In this document: positions 7,228 to 14,808 of the stretch, one piece after another
How the letters are laid out: the number at the start of each line of letters is the position of its first letter
Position numbering within the stretch: position 1 is the stretch's first letter
Assembly (NCBI GenBank): GCA_964370625.1
Contig: CAYJKB010000049.1
Span: forward strand, 1-14,808
Source of the DNA: CAYJKB01 sp964370625
GTDB lineage: Bacteria; Bacillota; Clostridia; Oscillospirales; Butyricicoccaceae
Length of the DNA stretch: 14,808 nucleotides
Direction: 5' to 3'
Translations under genes and position numbers: made by a program
The notes under the pieces: model-generated
The model's database searches: none
What the model was told of the DNA's origin: nothing
Seen by the model: the letters and a program-made list of their open reading frames with translations, nothing else

Positions 7228-8317
7228 GATTTTAGGATGGATATCAGCTAATTTTACAGACAATTTAGGGAGCATAACAGAACATCGTTCTTTAGCATCA
7301 CTGCCGTTTGGTGGACGATATAGACTTGTTGATTTTGCTCTATCAAATATGACAAATTCAGGTATTAACACCGTATCACTTATTACACCTTACATGTATC
7401 GTTCAATCTTGGACCATGTTGGTGCAGGTCGTGAATGGTCACTATCTCGCAAAGTTGGGGGACTTTTAATATTACCTGGTGCAGTTTATGGGCTTAAAGG
7501 TTCTAAAGGAAAATTCCTAATGCGTGACCTTATTGAAAATAGAATATCTTTAGATCGTTCTAATGCAGATGTTGTTCTTATGATGAGTAGTAATAAAGTA
7601 TTTAACTTTAATTTCTCTGAAATTGCAGATGAACACGTGGCATCAGGCCGTGATATTACGATGTTCTACAAACCAACACAAAAATGCGAAGAACGCCAAG
7701 GCAATTTCTTAACTGTAAATAGAGAAGGAACTGTTACAAATATTCGCAACAGTGCAACAGGAACTGATAATTTATCTATGGAATGCATGTTAATTTCTAG
7801 AAAATTATTAATTAATATGATAGACTGGTATAAATCAGCAGCTCACTTTGACCTTGTTGACGCAATTGCAGACAGCCTTGATAAACTTGTTATTGCAGGT
7901 TACGAATATAAAAAATATGTTGGTAACATTGATAGTATCGTGGATTATATGAAGTGTTCACGTGATTTATTAGATACTGAAGTTCAAAATGAACTATTTG
8001 AAGGAAACCCTATTTACACAAAAATCCAAGATAATGCACCAACTAGATATTGGGATGGTTGCGAAATATCAAATTCAATTGTTCCAGCAGGCTGTGACAT
8101 CAGAGGACATGTAGAAAATTCTATAATATTCCGTGGTGTAAAAGTTGGCGAAGGTGCAATTATTAAAAATAGTATCATTCTTCAAAGAAGTGTGATTGAA
8201 CCTTATGCTCAGCTTGAAGATGTAATCTGTGATAAAGGGGTTACAATTTCAGCAGGAACAAAGCTTTTCGGTGTTCCAAATAGACCTTGCGTGATAGGAA
8301 AAGCAGAAGTTTATTAA
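7220..8317 (+). CDS. glgD: GlgD, regulatory-type paralogue of GlgC
   Basis: GlgD resembles GlgC throughout but lacks catalytic features. In studied Bacillota it joins GlgC in a heteromer and raises its activity while having little or none itself. The start is the ATG at 7220, giving 365 residues and an 8-nt overlap with glgC; an in-frame TTG at 7214 is a less likely alternative. The N-terminus (MAKILGWISANF) has no GGxGxRL nucleotide loop, although the following LPFGGRYRLVDF block is kept. Where GlgC has SGDHLYKMDYS, this protein has SSNKVFNFNFS: the catalytic Asp128 is replaced by Asn125, and a second Asp of the block is also Asn. The EKP and WKDVGT motifs are not recognisable; YVGNIDSIVDY stands at the latter place. 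Residues from about 275 again form a beta-helix. There are no stops or frameshifts, so this is a functional subunit, not a pseudogene. Confidence 0.93.
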   Translation: MAKILGWISANFTDNLGSITEHRSLASLPFGGRYRLVDFALSNMTNSGINTVSLITPYMYRSILDHVGAGREWSLSRKVGGLLILPGAVYGLKGSKGKFLMRDLIENRISLDRSNADVVLMMSSNKVFNFNFSEIADEHVASGRDITMFYKPTQKCEERQGNFLTVNREGTVTNIRNSATGTDNLSMECMLISRKLLINMIDWYKSAAHFDLVDAIADSLDKLVIAGYEYKKYVGNIDSIVDYMKCSRDLLDTEVQNELFEGNPIYTKIQDNAPTRYWDGCEISNSIVPAGCDIRGHVENSIIFRGVKVGEGAIIKNSIILQRSVIEPYAQLEDVICDKGVTISAGTKLFGVPNRPCVIGKAEVY

Positions 8318-8338
8318 AATACTAGGATGGAGATAAAT

Positions 8339-9829
8339 ATGAAGGACAGCAAAAAGACGGTGACTAATACTAAGCAAAAAACATCTACAAAGCCAAAAGT
8401 TCTATTTGCACTTGTTGAAGCAGAACCTTTTATGAAAACAGGTGGACTTGGGGATGTTGGCGGAAGTTTGCCTGCGGCACTTAGTCGTGCTGGTGCTGAT
8501 GTTTCTGTAATATTACCTAAATTCTCAGGAATTGACGATGAATATAAAGACAAAATGGAATTTTTAGGTGTGGTATATGTTACATTAAGTTGGAGACAGG
8601 CATATTGTGGTGTGTTTAAACTTGTGCAACGAGGTATTACGTATTATTTCCTTGATAATGAACATTATTTCAGACGTGATGCTTTATATGGATATGGTGA
8701 CGATGCTGAACGTATGGCATTTTTCTCTAAAGGCATTTTAGAGGCATTGCCACTTTTAGAAGAATTTCCAAATATTATCCATTGTCATGATTGGCATACA
8801 GCGTTATTACCTGTATTCTTGCGTGAGAATTTTATGAATCAAGAAAAATATTGTGATGTTAAAACAATTTTCACAATCCATAATTTAAAATATCAAGGTG
8901 TATTTGCAGGCAGTATAATTAGCGATGTTTTAGGACTTCATGATTGCCCATCAGCGGTACATCAAATTGAATATTGGGGTGCTGTAAACTATATGCGAGG
9001 TGCGCTATTATATAGCGATAGGCTGACAACTGTAAGCCCAACTTATGCTGAAGAAATTAAAACAACTTACTTCGGCGAGCATATGGAAAACATATTCAGA
9101 GAAAGAGAATCTGTTTTATCAGGTATTTTAAACGGAATTAATACAGCAAAATTTGACCCTAAAAAGGACCCAGACATCTATGTGAATTATGGCCTTAAAA
9201 CTTTTGAGCAAAAAGCAGAAAATAAAACTCGTTTACAAGCGGATTTGGGCTTACCTGTGGACAAAGATATTCCACTACTTTGTGTTGTATCACGTTTAAC
9301 TGAGCAAAAAGGACTAGATCTTATAACACATATATGCGATGAACTCTCTACGCTACCCATGCAACTTGCAATTTTGGGTACAGGTGAGCCGAGATATGAA
9401 GAAGCTTTCAGATGGTTTATGGACAAATACTCTGACAAAATTAATATCACACTTAAATTCAGTGAATCCTTATCGCATAAGTTTTATGCAGGTGCTGATA
9501 TGTTGCTTATGCCATCCCGCTTTGAGCCATGTGGATTATCACAAATGATAGCTATGGGATATGGAACACTTCCAATTGTTAGAAGTACTGGTGGACTTCG
9601 TGACAGTGTTATCCCATACAACAAGGAAACAGGAGAAGGCAACGGATTTTCATTTGATAACTATAACGCACATGAGCTATTCTTTACGATTAAAGAAGCA
9701 CTAGAATTATATGAAAACGATCGCAAGACTTTTAAAAATATACAGAAAAATGCAATGCGTGCAGATTTTAAATGGAGCACATCAGCAGACAAGTATATAG
9801 ATATTTATAATGACTTGCTGAATATTTAA
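8339..9829 (+). CDS. glgA: Glycogen synthase, ADP-glucose type (GT5)
   Basis: GlgA transfers glucose from ADP-glucose to the non-reducing end of a growing alpha-1,4-glucan. An in-frame ATG occurs at 8327, but the one at 8339 is preferred because GGATGGAG (8325-8332) is placed correctly for it; this gives 496 residues. The signature KTGGLGDVGGSLP begins at Lys33, the ADP-glucose-binding lysine of the family. HDWHTALLP, TIHNLKYQG and VSRLTEQKGLDL follow in order. FEPCGLSQMIAMGYG carries the catalytic Glu396, ahead of the STGGLRDSV loop. Both Rossmann-like domains of a GT-B fold are complete. About 20 Lys/Thr/Ser-rich residues precede the usual start of the fold (VLFALVEAEP), a basic N-terminal extension absent from most GlgA proteins. 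It lies 21 nt after glgD and 19 nt before the next gene. Confidence 0.95.
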   Translation: MKDSKKTVTNTKQKTSTKPKVLFALVEAEPFMKTGGLGDVGGSLPAALSRAGADVSVILPKFSGIDDEYKDKMEFLGVVYVTLSWRQAYCGVFKLVQRGITYYFLDNEHYFRRDALYGYGDDAERMAFFSKGILEALPLLEEFPNIIHCHDWHTALLPVFLRENFMNQEKYCDVKTIFTIHNLKYQGVFAGSIISDVLGLHDCPSAVHQIEYWGAVNYMRGALLYSDRLTTVSPTYAEEIKTTYFGEHMENIFRERESVLSGILNGINTAKFDPKKDPDIYVNYGLKTFEQKAENKTRLQADLGLPVDKDIPLLCVVSRLTEQKGLDLITHICDELSTLPMQLAILGTGEPRYEEAFRWFMDKYSDKINITLKFSESLSHKFYAGADMLLMPSRFEPCGLSQMIAMGYGTLPIVRSTGGLRDSVIPYNKETGEGNGFSFDNYNAHELFFTIKEALELYENDRKTFKNIQKNAMRADFKWSTSADKYIDIYNDLLNI

Positions 9830-9848
9830 AAGAAAGAAGAGCGAAGAT

Positions 9849-12800
9849 ATGAAGATTTTCCATGATTCACATAATAAAAACTATAGAGACCCCTTTGGCG
9901 CTGTAACATTGAATACTACTGTTAAAATCTCGATTGAAGTTGTAGGCACAGCTGATGAAGTTAGACTTCATTGGATTATCGATGGCAAAAAAGAACAATT
10001 AATTGTTTCCCACAGCGAAAAAGAAATATCAGATGGTAAAATGTGTTTTGAATGGGAAATGACAAAAGATACTGTAGGACTTGTTTGGTATTATTTTTCT
10101 GTAGTGTGTAAATCGGGAGCTTTATACTACTATGGAAATAATGCAGACTTTTTAGGCGGAGAGGGTGCGATGTATAATCGCATCCCACCTGCTTTTCAAA
10201 TCACGTTTTATGAGCAAATGACAGTTGCTCCGTGGTTTCAAAATGGAATAATATATCACATTTTCCCTGATAGATTTCATCGAGGGCAAGATTTTAATGA
10301 ACGTTCGCAAATGCGCCTTAATCACAAAAGTAAAAATGAAAGTAAATCATTTTTGCATGCAGATTGGAACGACAGCGTATTTCATCCTAAAAATCCTGCT
10401 GGAGAAGTTACTCATTGGGGCTTTTTCGGTGGCACAATTCAGGGTATCGAAGAAAAATTAATATACTTAAAAAGCTTACATGTTACAACTATTTATATGA
10501 CACCAATATTTGAAGCACATAGCAATCATAAATATGATACTGGTGATTATAGTAAAATTGATTTCGGATTTGGCGATGATGAAACTTTTAAATCATTAAT
10601 TGAAAATGCGTCAAAACTGGGCATAAATATTATTTTAGATGGTGTATTTTCTCATACAGGGTCTGACAGTATCTATTTTAATAAATATGGTAATTATGAT
10701 AGTGTGGGTGCATTCCAAAGTGAAGATTCACAATATCACTCTTGGTATAACTTCAGACGTTTCCCAAACTTTTACGATTGTTGGTGGGGTGTTGTTGATT
10801 TACCAAATGTAAATGAAGAAAATGCTTCCTTTAAAGACTTTTTATTCAATGAAAAAGATGGAATTATCCCATATTGGATGAATAAAGGTGTTAAAGGATT
10901 TAGGCTAGATGTAGCTGATGAGCTTCCTGATTCTTTTATAGAACAACTTACAAGCACAGTAAAGCGTTGTGATGCAGAAGGTGTTGTAATTGGTGAAGTT
11001 TGGGAAGATGCAAGCTATAAAGAAAGCTATGATAGAAGAAGAGAATATCTGTTAGGACGTGAGCTTGATTCTACTATGAATTATCCATTTAGGAGTGTTA
11101 TGGTAGGTTTTGCATTGGGAGAAATAAGTGCAACAAGGCTTACAAATGCAGTTATGTCACTTAAAGAAAATTATCCAAAAGAAATATTTTATAGCCTAAT
11201 GAATTTATTAGGTTCACATGATACAGAGAGATTGATTACCTTGCTAGGTATTTCAAATATTCCACATACAGCACAACAAAAAGAATTTTGCAAGCTAACA
11301 TGTGAAGAATATGATTTAGGCAAAAAAAGGCTTAAAATGCTTGCAACTATGCAATTTGCATCTATAGGAGTCCCATCAATTTATTATGGTGATGAAGCTG
11401 GTGTGCAAGGTTGGAGTGACCCATATAATAGGGGAACATATCCTTGGGGCAATGAAGATACTGAAATATTGTCACATTATCAAACAATTTCATATTTAAG
11501 AAATTTATATCCTGTTTTAAAAGATGGGGAATATTTGCCTTATAAAATTGACGATGATGATATTTATGCATTTTGGAGACATAAAGAAGGCTGTGATTAT
11601 GCCGTTTTTGCTATATCAAATAGAAGTACATCAAATAAAACAATTAATTTAAATGTACATGAACTATTTGAAATTTATAGATTTTATGCTATTGATTTAT
11701 TTACTTCGCAAAAACATGAAATTGTAAATGGAAAACTAACTATAGATATTCAGCCATTATCGGCAACATTAATATGTGTGAATTTTTCATCTATGAAATC
11801 TATTACAATGAAAAATGGAGCAGGCATCTTATGTCACCTATCCTCTTTGCCACATGATGAAGATGGATTATATGCTTCGGCACAAAAATTTATAGATTAT
11901 TTAGCTAGTGCAGGTCAAAGTTATTGGCAAGTGTTGCCATTAAACCCTGTTGATTTTATGGGTTCACCATATGCTACATCAAGCGTTTTTGCTGGTAATG
12001 ACAAGCTTTTATATGGAAAAGATTTAGAACTTTTAGAATATACAAAAGAATTTGATAAATATTGCAAAAAAGAAAGTTTCTGGCTTGATGATTATGCATT
12101 ATTTGCTTCAATTTCAGATAAATACGAGGGCAAACCTTGGCAAGTTTGGGAAGATTATGAAAAAGACAGAACAAACTTAACAAAGATTAAAAAAGAGCAT
12201 AAAGATGCTATTAAAGAACATAAAGTACGTCAGTTTGCATTTTGGAAAACTTGGGAAAATATTTGTCAATATGCTAAATCTAAGAATATTGAAATAATTG
12301 GAGATTTGCCAATTTATGTATCAGATAATAGCACTGATTGTTGGGCAGCTAGAAATTTATTTGAATTAAATGAAAAAGGTTATCCAGCACTTTCAGCTGG
12401 TGTGCCACCTGATTTCTTCTCGGAAGAAGGACAAGGTTGGGGAAATCCACTTTATAATTTTGATGAGATGAAAAAAGATGGATATAATTGGTGGAAATTA
12501 CGTCTTAAATATTCAGTAGAAAAATATGATTATGTAAGGCTTGACCATTTTAGAGCCTTTGCCGGATATTATGCAATTCCTGAAGGAAATTCAGCTAAAA
12601 ACGGATTTTGGAAAGCTGGCGTTGGTAAAGAATTCTTTAGAATTATGGAAAAAGAACTCGGAGATTTGCCAATTATCGCTGAAGATTTAGGAATATTAGA
12701 TAGCTCAGTATATGACCTTATGAGGTATACAGGATTTCCAGGAATGAATATTTATCATTTTCATAAACAGGAAATGGAAAATATGCCAGAATGTATTCAA

Positions 12801-13109
12801 AATAATCGAATTTTCTATAGTGCTACACATGATAATCAAACGACAGTTAGTTGGTGCCAAGCAAATGGATATGATGGAACAGCACAAGAAATGGTTGATG
12901 AAGTTGTGGAATCAATATATAAATCAAAATCTAAAGTTGCAATAATACCAATACAAGATGTATTATATCTTGATGATAATTCACGTATGAATACACCAGG
13001 TGTGGCGAGTGGCAACTGGACATTTAAAATTTCAGCACAAGATTTAAAAGAACAAGATGCAAAAAGGCTTTATGAACTTGTGAAAAAATATGAAAGATTA
13101 CCAAATTAA
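9849..13109 (+). CDS. GH13 debranching-type amylase fused to GH77 4-alpha-glucanotransferase
   Basis: This 1086-residue protein joins two glucan enzymes in one uninterrupted frame. Residues about 1-115 look like a beta-sandwich carbohydrate-binding module. A GH13 barrel and its C-terminal beta domain cover about 120-648, with region I DGVFSH (264-269), nucleophile Asp354 in GFRLDVA, acid/base Glu383 in GEVW, and Asp458 in GSHDTER. The TPIFEAHSNHKYDTGDY block points to the neopullulanase/cyclomaltodextrinase/pullulanase group. Residues about 656-1086 are GH77 (MalQ-like): GILCHLSSLP, WQVLPLNP, Asp899 in RLDHFRAF, Glu945 in AEDLG and Asp995 in THDNQTT are all present. The first half probably cleaves alpha-1,6 or alpha-1,4 links in limit dextrins, and the second rearranges the maltooligosaccharides. 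With no glgX here it is the likely debranching system, as the eukaryotic debranching enzyme also pairs two activities. There is no signal peptide. The ribosome binding site is a weak purine run at about 9830-9846. The exact bond specificity of the GH13 half is not decided. Confidence 0.9.
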   Translation: MKIFHDSHNKNYRDPFGAVTLNTTVKISIEVVGTADEVRLHWIIDGKKEQLIVSHSEKEISDGKMCFEWEMTKDTVGLVWYYFSVVCKSGALYYYGNNADFLGGEGAMYNRIPPAFQITFYEQMTVAPWFQNGIIYHIFPDRFHRGQDFNERSQMRLNHKSKNESKSFLHADWNDSVFHPKNPAGEVTHWGFFGGTIQGIEEKLIYLKSLHVTTIYMTPIFEAHSNHKYDTGDYSKIDFGFGDDETFKSLIENASKLGINIILDGVFSHTGSDSIYFNKYGNYDSVGAFQSEDSQYHSWYNFRRFPNFYDCWWGVVDLPNVNEENASFKDFLFNEKDGIIPYWMNKGVKGFRLDVADELPDSFIEQLTSTVKRCDAEGVVIGEVWEDASYKESYDRRREYLLGRELDSTMNYPFRSVMVGFALGEISATRLTNAVMSLKENYPKEIFYSLMNLLGSHDTERLITLLGISNIPHTAQQKEFCKLTCEEYDLGKKRLKMLATMQFASIGVPSIYYGDEAGVQGWSDPYNRGTYPWGNEDTEILSHYQTISYLRNLYPVLKDGEYLPYKIDDDDIYAFWRHKEGCDYAVFAISNRSTSNKTINLNVHELFEIYRFYAIDLFTSQKHEIVNGKLTIDIQPLSATLICVNFSSMKSITMKNGAGILCHLSSLPHDEDGLYASAQKFIDYLASAGQSYWQVLPLNPVDFMGSPYATSSVFAGNDKLLYGKDLELLEYTKEFDKYCKKESFWLDDYALFASISDKYEGKPWQVWEDYEKDRTNLTKIKKEHKDAIKEHKVRQFAFWKTWENICQYAKSKNIEIIGDLPIYVSDNSTDCWAARNLFELNEKGYPALSAGVPPDFFSEEGQGWGNPLYNFDEMKKDGYNWWKLRLKYSVEKYDYVRLDHFRAFAGYYAIPEGNSAKNGFWKAGVGKEFFRIMEKELGDLPIIAEDLGILDSSVYDLMRYTGFPGMNIYHFHKQEMENMPECIQNNRIFYSATHDNQTTVSWCQANGYDGTAQEMVDEVVESIYKSKSKVAIIPIQDVLYLDDNSRMNTPGVASGNWTFKISAQDLKEQDAKRLYELVKKYERLPN

Positions 13110-13149
13110 AAAACTTATAATATAAATATGAGAAACGGAGCAGACATCT

Positions 13150-14706
13150 ATGAACAATTATTTAGCAAACAACTATTATGACTCTAAAAGTGGTCTATGG
13201 CTTGATTTTTCAAAAATGAATTTTCCAAGTGACTTTGTTGATTCAAATGCTCAAAAAATTGAACAAGCATTTAAAGCAATGAAAGAGCTTGAAAATGGAG
13301 CGATTTCAAACCCTTCAGAAAAGCGCATGGTAGGACATTATTGGCTTCGTAATGCTGATATTGCACCAGTGGAACAAAAAGAAGATATCACAAAAACTTT
13401 AGCAGAAATTTCAGATTTCACAAAAAAAGTTCATGAAGGACAAATTCTATCTTCTGTTGGAAAAAAATTCACTCATGCTGTTGTAATTGGTATTGGTGGT
13501 TCAAACTTAGGTCCTGTTTTAGTTTCTTCAGCATTATCAGATGAAAATGATAAAATGAAAATACTATTTATAGATAATACAGACCCGCAAGGAATGGAAG
13601 CTGTATTTAAAAAAATTGCACCAGTGTTAGAACAAACAATGATTATTGTAATTTCAAAAAGTGGTGGCACAATTGAAACTCGTAATGGTATGGTTGAAAT
13701 GCGAGCTTTTTATGATAAAAACAATGTTGATTTCTTTAAAAACACAGTATGCATCACTCAAATTGGTAGTAAATTATATCAATATGGTGAAGGAAATTGG
13801 TTATCTGTATTCCCGATGTGGGATTGGGTAGGTGGACGTACATCATTATTATCAGCTGTTGGTATTTTACCTCTATCACTTCAAGGTTTAGATGTAAAAT
13901 CATTATTAGATGGTGCTAAATATTGTGATACTTTAACACGTGTAGATAATGCTAAATCTAATCCATCAATGTTACTTTCACTACTTTGGTATGCTCAAAG
14001 TGGAGGAAAAGGTGGCACTGCTATGGTAGTTCTACCTTACAAAGATAAATTAGAACTACTTGCAAATTATTTGCAACAACTAATCATGGAGTCTTTAGGA
14101 AAGCAATATGATTTAGATGGTAAAGAAGTTCGTCAAGGACTTGGTGTATTTGGCAATAAAGGTACAACATTCCAACATTCATACGGACAACAATTAGTTG
14201 CAGGAAGCGACCCTTATTTTGTTAACTTCATTTCAATTTTAAAAGATCGTGACGGAGAAGATTTGATTGTTGGAGAAGATAGCACTAGTGGAGATTATTT
14301 ACAAGCATTTATGCTAGGGACAGAATATGCGTTAACTGCTAATAATCGCCCTAATATGACTCTTACACTTCCAACTGTTAATGCTTATTATGTTGGTATG
14401 CTAATCGCATTATTTGAGCGTGCAGTAGGTTTTTATGCAACTTTAATTAACATTAACGCATATGACCAACCAGCAGTAGAATACGGTAAAAAAGCTGCAA
14501 GTGCAATTATAGACCTTAAAAATTCTATCATAGCACACTTAAATGCTAATAAAGGAACAGCATATACAGCTGAAACATTAGCACAGGCTTTAAGCTATGA
14601 TATACCACAAAATGTATTAAAAGTAGCACTTCATTTAGCTGAAAATGGTAAAATTCAAAAAGCTGATAGTGATAATCTGCTTGATATTCAATTTTGCGTG
14701 AAATAA
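13150..14706 (+). CDS. pgi: Glucose-6-phosphate isomerase
   Basis: Pgi interconverts glucose-6-phosphate and fructose-6-phosphate in the cytosol, tying glycolysis and gluconeogenesis to the glycogen pathway of this operon. GGAG (13137-13140) lies 9 nt before the ATG. The 518-residue protein has the double-SIS layout of the family. VIGIGGSNLGP and SKSGGTIETR bind the sugar phosphate, and DWVGGRTS follows. MESLGK holds the catalytic Glu314, TTFQHSYGQQ holds His343, and YDQPAVEYGK ends in the conserved Lys447. The gene is intact and complete. It is the last gene, 40 nt after the fusion gene and directly before a strong terminator. A phosphoglucomutase, needed between its product and GlgC, is not in the window. 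Confidence 0.96.
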   Translation: MNNYLANNYYDSKSGLWLDFSKMNFPSDFVDSNAQKIEQAFKAMKELENGAISNPSEKRMVGHYWLRNADIAPVEQKEDITKTLAEISDFTKKVHEGQILSSVGKKFTHAVVIGIGGSNLGPVLVSSALSDENDKMKILFIDNTDPQGMEAVFKKIAPVLEQTMIIVISKSGGTIETRNGMVEMRAFYDKNNVDFFKNTVCITQIGSKLYQYGEGNWLSVFPMWDWVGGRTSLLSAVGILPLSLQGLDVKSLLDGAKYCDTLTRVDNAKSNPSMLLSLLWYAQSGGKGGTAMVVLPYKDKLELLANYLQQLIMESLGKQYDLDGKEVRQGLGVFGNKGTTFQHSYGQQLVAGSDPYFVNFISILKDRDGEDLIVGEDSTSGDYLQAFMLGTEYALTANNRPNMTLTLPTVNAYYVGMLIALFERAVGFYATLININAYDQPAVEYGKKAASAIIDLKNSIIAHLNANKGTAYTAETLAQALSYDIPQNVLKVALHLAENGKIQKADSDNLLDIQFCVK

Positions 14707-14714
14707 AATATTTT

Positions 14715-14750
14715 AAAGAGTGTCCGTAAGGACACTCTTTCTGCTTTTGT
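14715..14750 (+). terminator. Intrinsic terminator ending the glycogen operon, probably bidirectional
   Basis: AAAGAGTGTCC (14715-14725) and GGACACTCTTT (14730-14740) form a perfect 11-bp stem around a GTAA loop, followed by a T-rich tail (ctgctttt). It starts 8 nt after the pgi stop codon. On the minus strand the same stem is followed by AAAATATTTTATTT, so it could also stop a convergent transcript. Confidence 0.9.
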
Positions 14751-14751
14751 A

Positions 14752-14808
14752 TTACATTATATCTTTCGCAAGATGACTGGACTTAAATATAACTTCCTTA
14801 TGTGCCTC
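14752..14808 (-). CDS. Possible C-terminal end of a convergent gene
   Basis: Read on the minus strand from the window edge, one frame is open for 18 codons (EAHKEVIFKSSHLAKDIM) and ends in TAA at 14754-14752, just before the shared terminator. The position and the terminator's symmetry favour a real convergent gene end. Eighteen residues are too few to identify a family or exclude chance. Confidence 0.35.
   Translation of the reverse strand, partial: EAHKEVIFKSSHLAKDIM

Noticed and set aside
7220..8317. glgD as a decayed duplicate of glgC
   Set aside because: The frame is intact, the sequence is conserved in the typical GlgD way and translation is coupled to glgC, so it is a known regulatory subunit.
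8327..8341. Earlier ATG for glgA
   Set aside because: That ATG is itself inside the GGATGGAG element that serves the ATG at 8339, and nothing suitable lies upstream of it.
11793..11810. Internal start that would make the GH77 half a separate malQ
   Set aside because: Met649 and Met654 lie at the domain junction, but no Shine-Dalgarno sequence precedes them and the frame is continuous. Internal initiation is not excluded, only unsupported.
13097..13126. Promoter for pgi (TATAAT/TATAAA in the 40-nt gap)
   Set aside because: The -10-like boxes lack a convincing -35 at 16-18 bases; the best is ATTACC with three matches. AT-rich gaps give such matches by chance.
1..14808. CRISPR array, tRNA or rRNA genes, transposase, phage or defence genes
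   Set aside because: None seen. The plus strand is almost filled by housekeeping glycogen genes with no repeat-spacer pattern and no recognisable RNA gene or mobile element.

Overview
The window is AT-rich DNA from what looks like a member of the Bacillota, most likely class Clostridia. The signs are a glgC-glgD pair (GlgD is typical of this phylum), GGAGG-type ribosome binding sites, short intergenic gaps and heavy A/T codon choice. The genus cannot be fixed from sequence alone; a Lachnospirales-type organism is a guess.

Layout. Positions 1-857 (minus strand) hold most of a secreted FecR-domain protein with an acidic, Gln-rich tail; its 3' end is cut by the window edge. A gene-free divergent control region of about 600 bases follows (858-1465), with promoter candidates in both directions, a nested inverted repeat and a leader hairpin. 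From 1466 to 14706 seven genes lie on the plus strand: glgB (branching enzyme), glgP (phosphorylase), glgC (ADP-glucose pyrophosphorylase), glgD (its degenerate paralogue), glgA (synthase), a GH13-GH77 fusion (debranching-type amylase joined to 4-alpha-glucanotransferase) and pgi (glucose-6-phosphate isomerase). Gaps are 19-40 nt or an 8-nt overlap, except for 198 nt between glgP and glgC, which holds a hairpin and a possible internal promoter. A strong hairpin after pgi ends the unit, and the last 57 bases may be the tail of a convergent gene.

How it works together. Pgi interconverts fructose-6-P and glucose-6-P. A phosphoglucomutase, not in this window, would link glucose-6-P to glucose-1-P. 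GlgC with GlgD makes ADP-glucose, GlgA polymerises it, and GlgB adds branches. GlgP returns glucose-1-P from outer chains, and the GH13-GH77 protein probably deals with branch stubs and short maltooligosaccharides. The locus is therefore a nearly complete glycogen synthesis and breakdown operon.

Most of it is conventional. The less ordinary points are the debranching/transferase fusion with a shortened GH77 half, the structured non-coding regions before glgB and glgC, Asp-to-Asn changes in GlgD, and the low-complexity tail of the FecR protein. I see no mobile element, CRISPR array, RNA gene or clearly new system.
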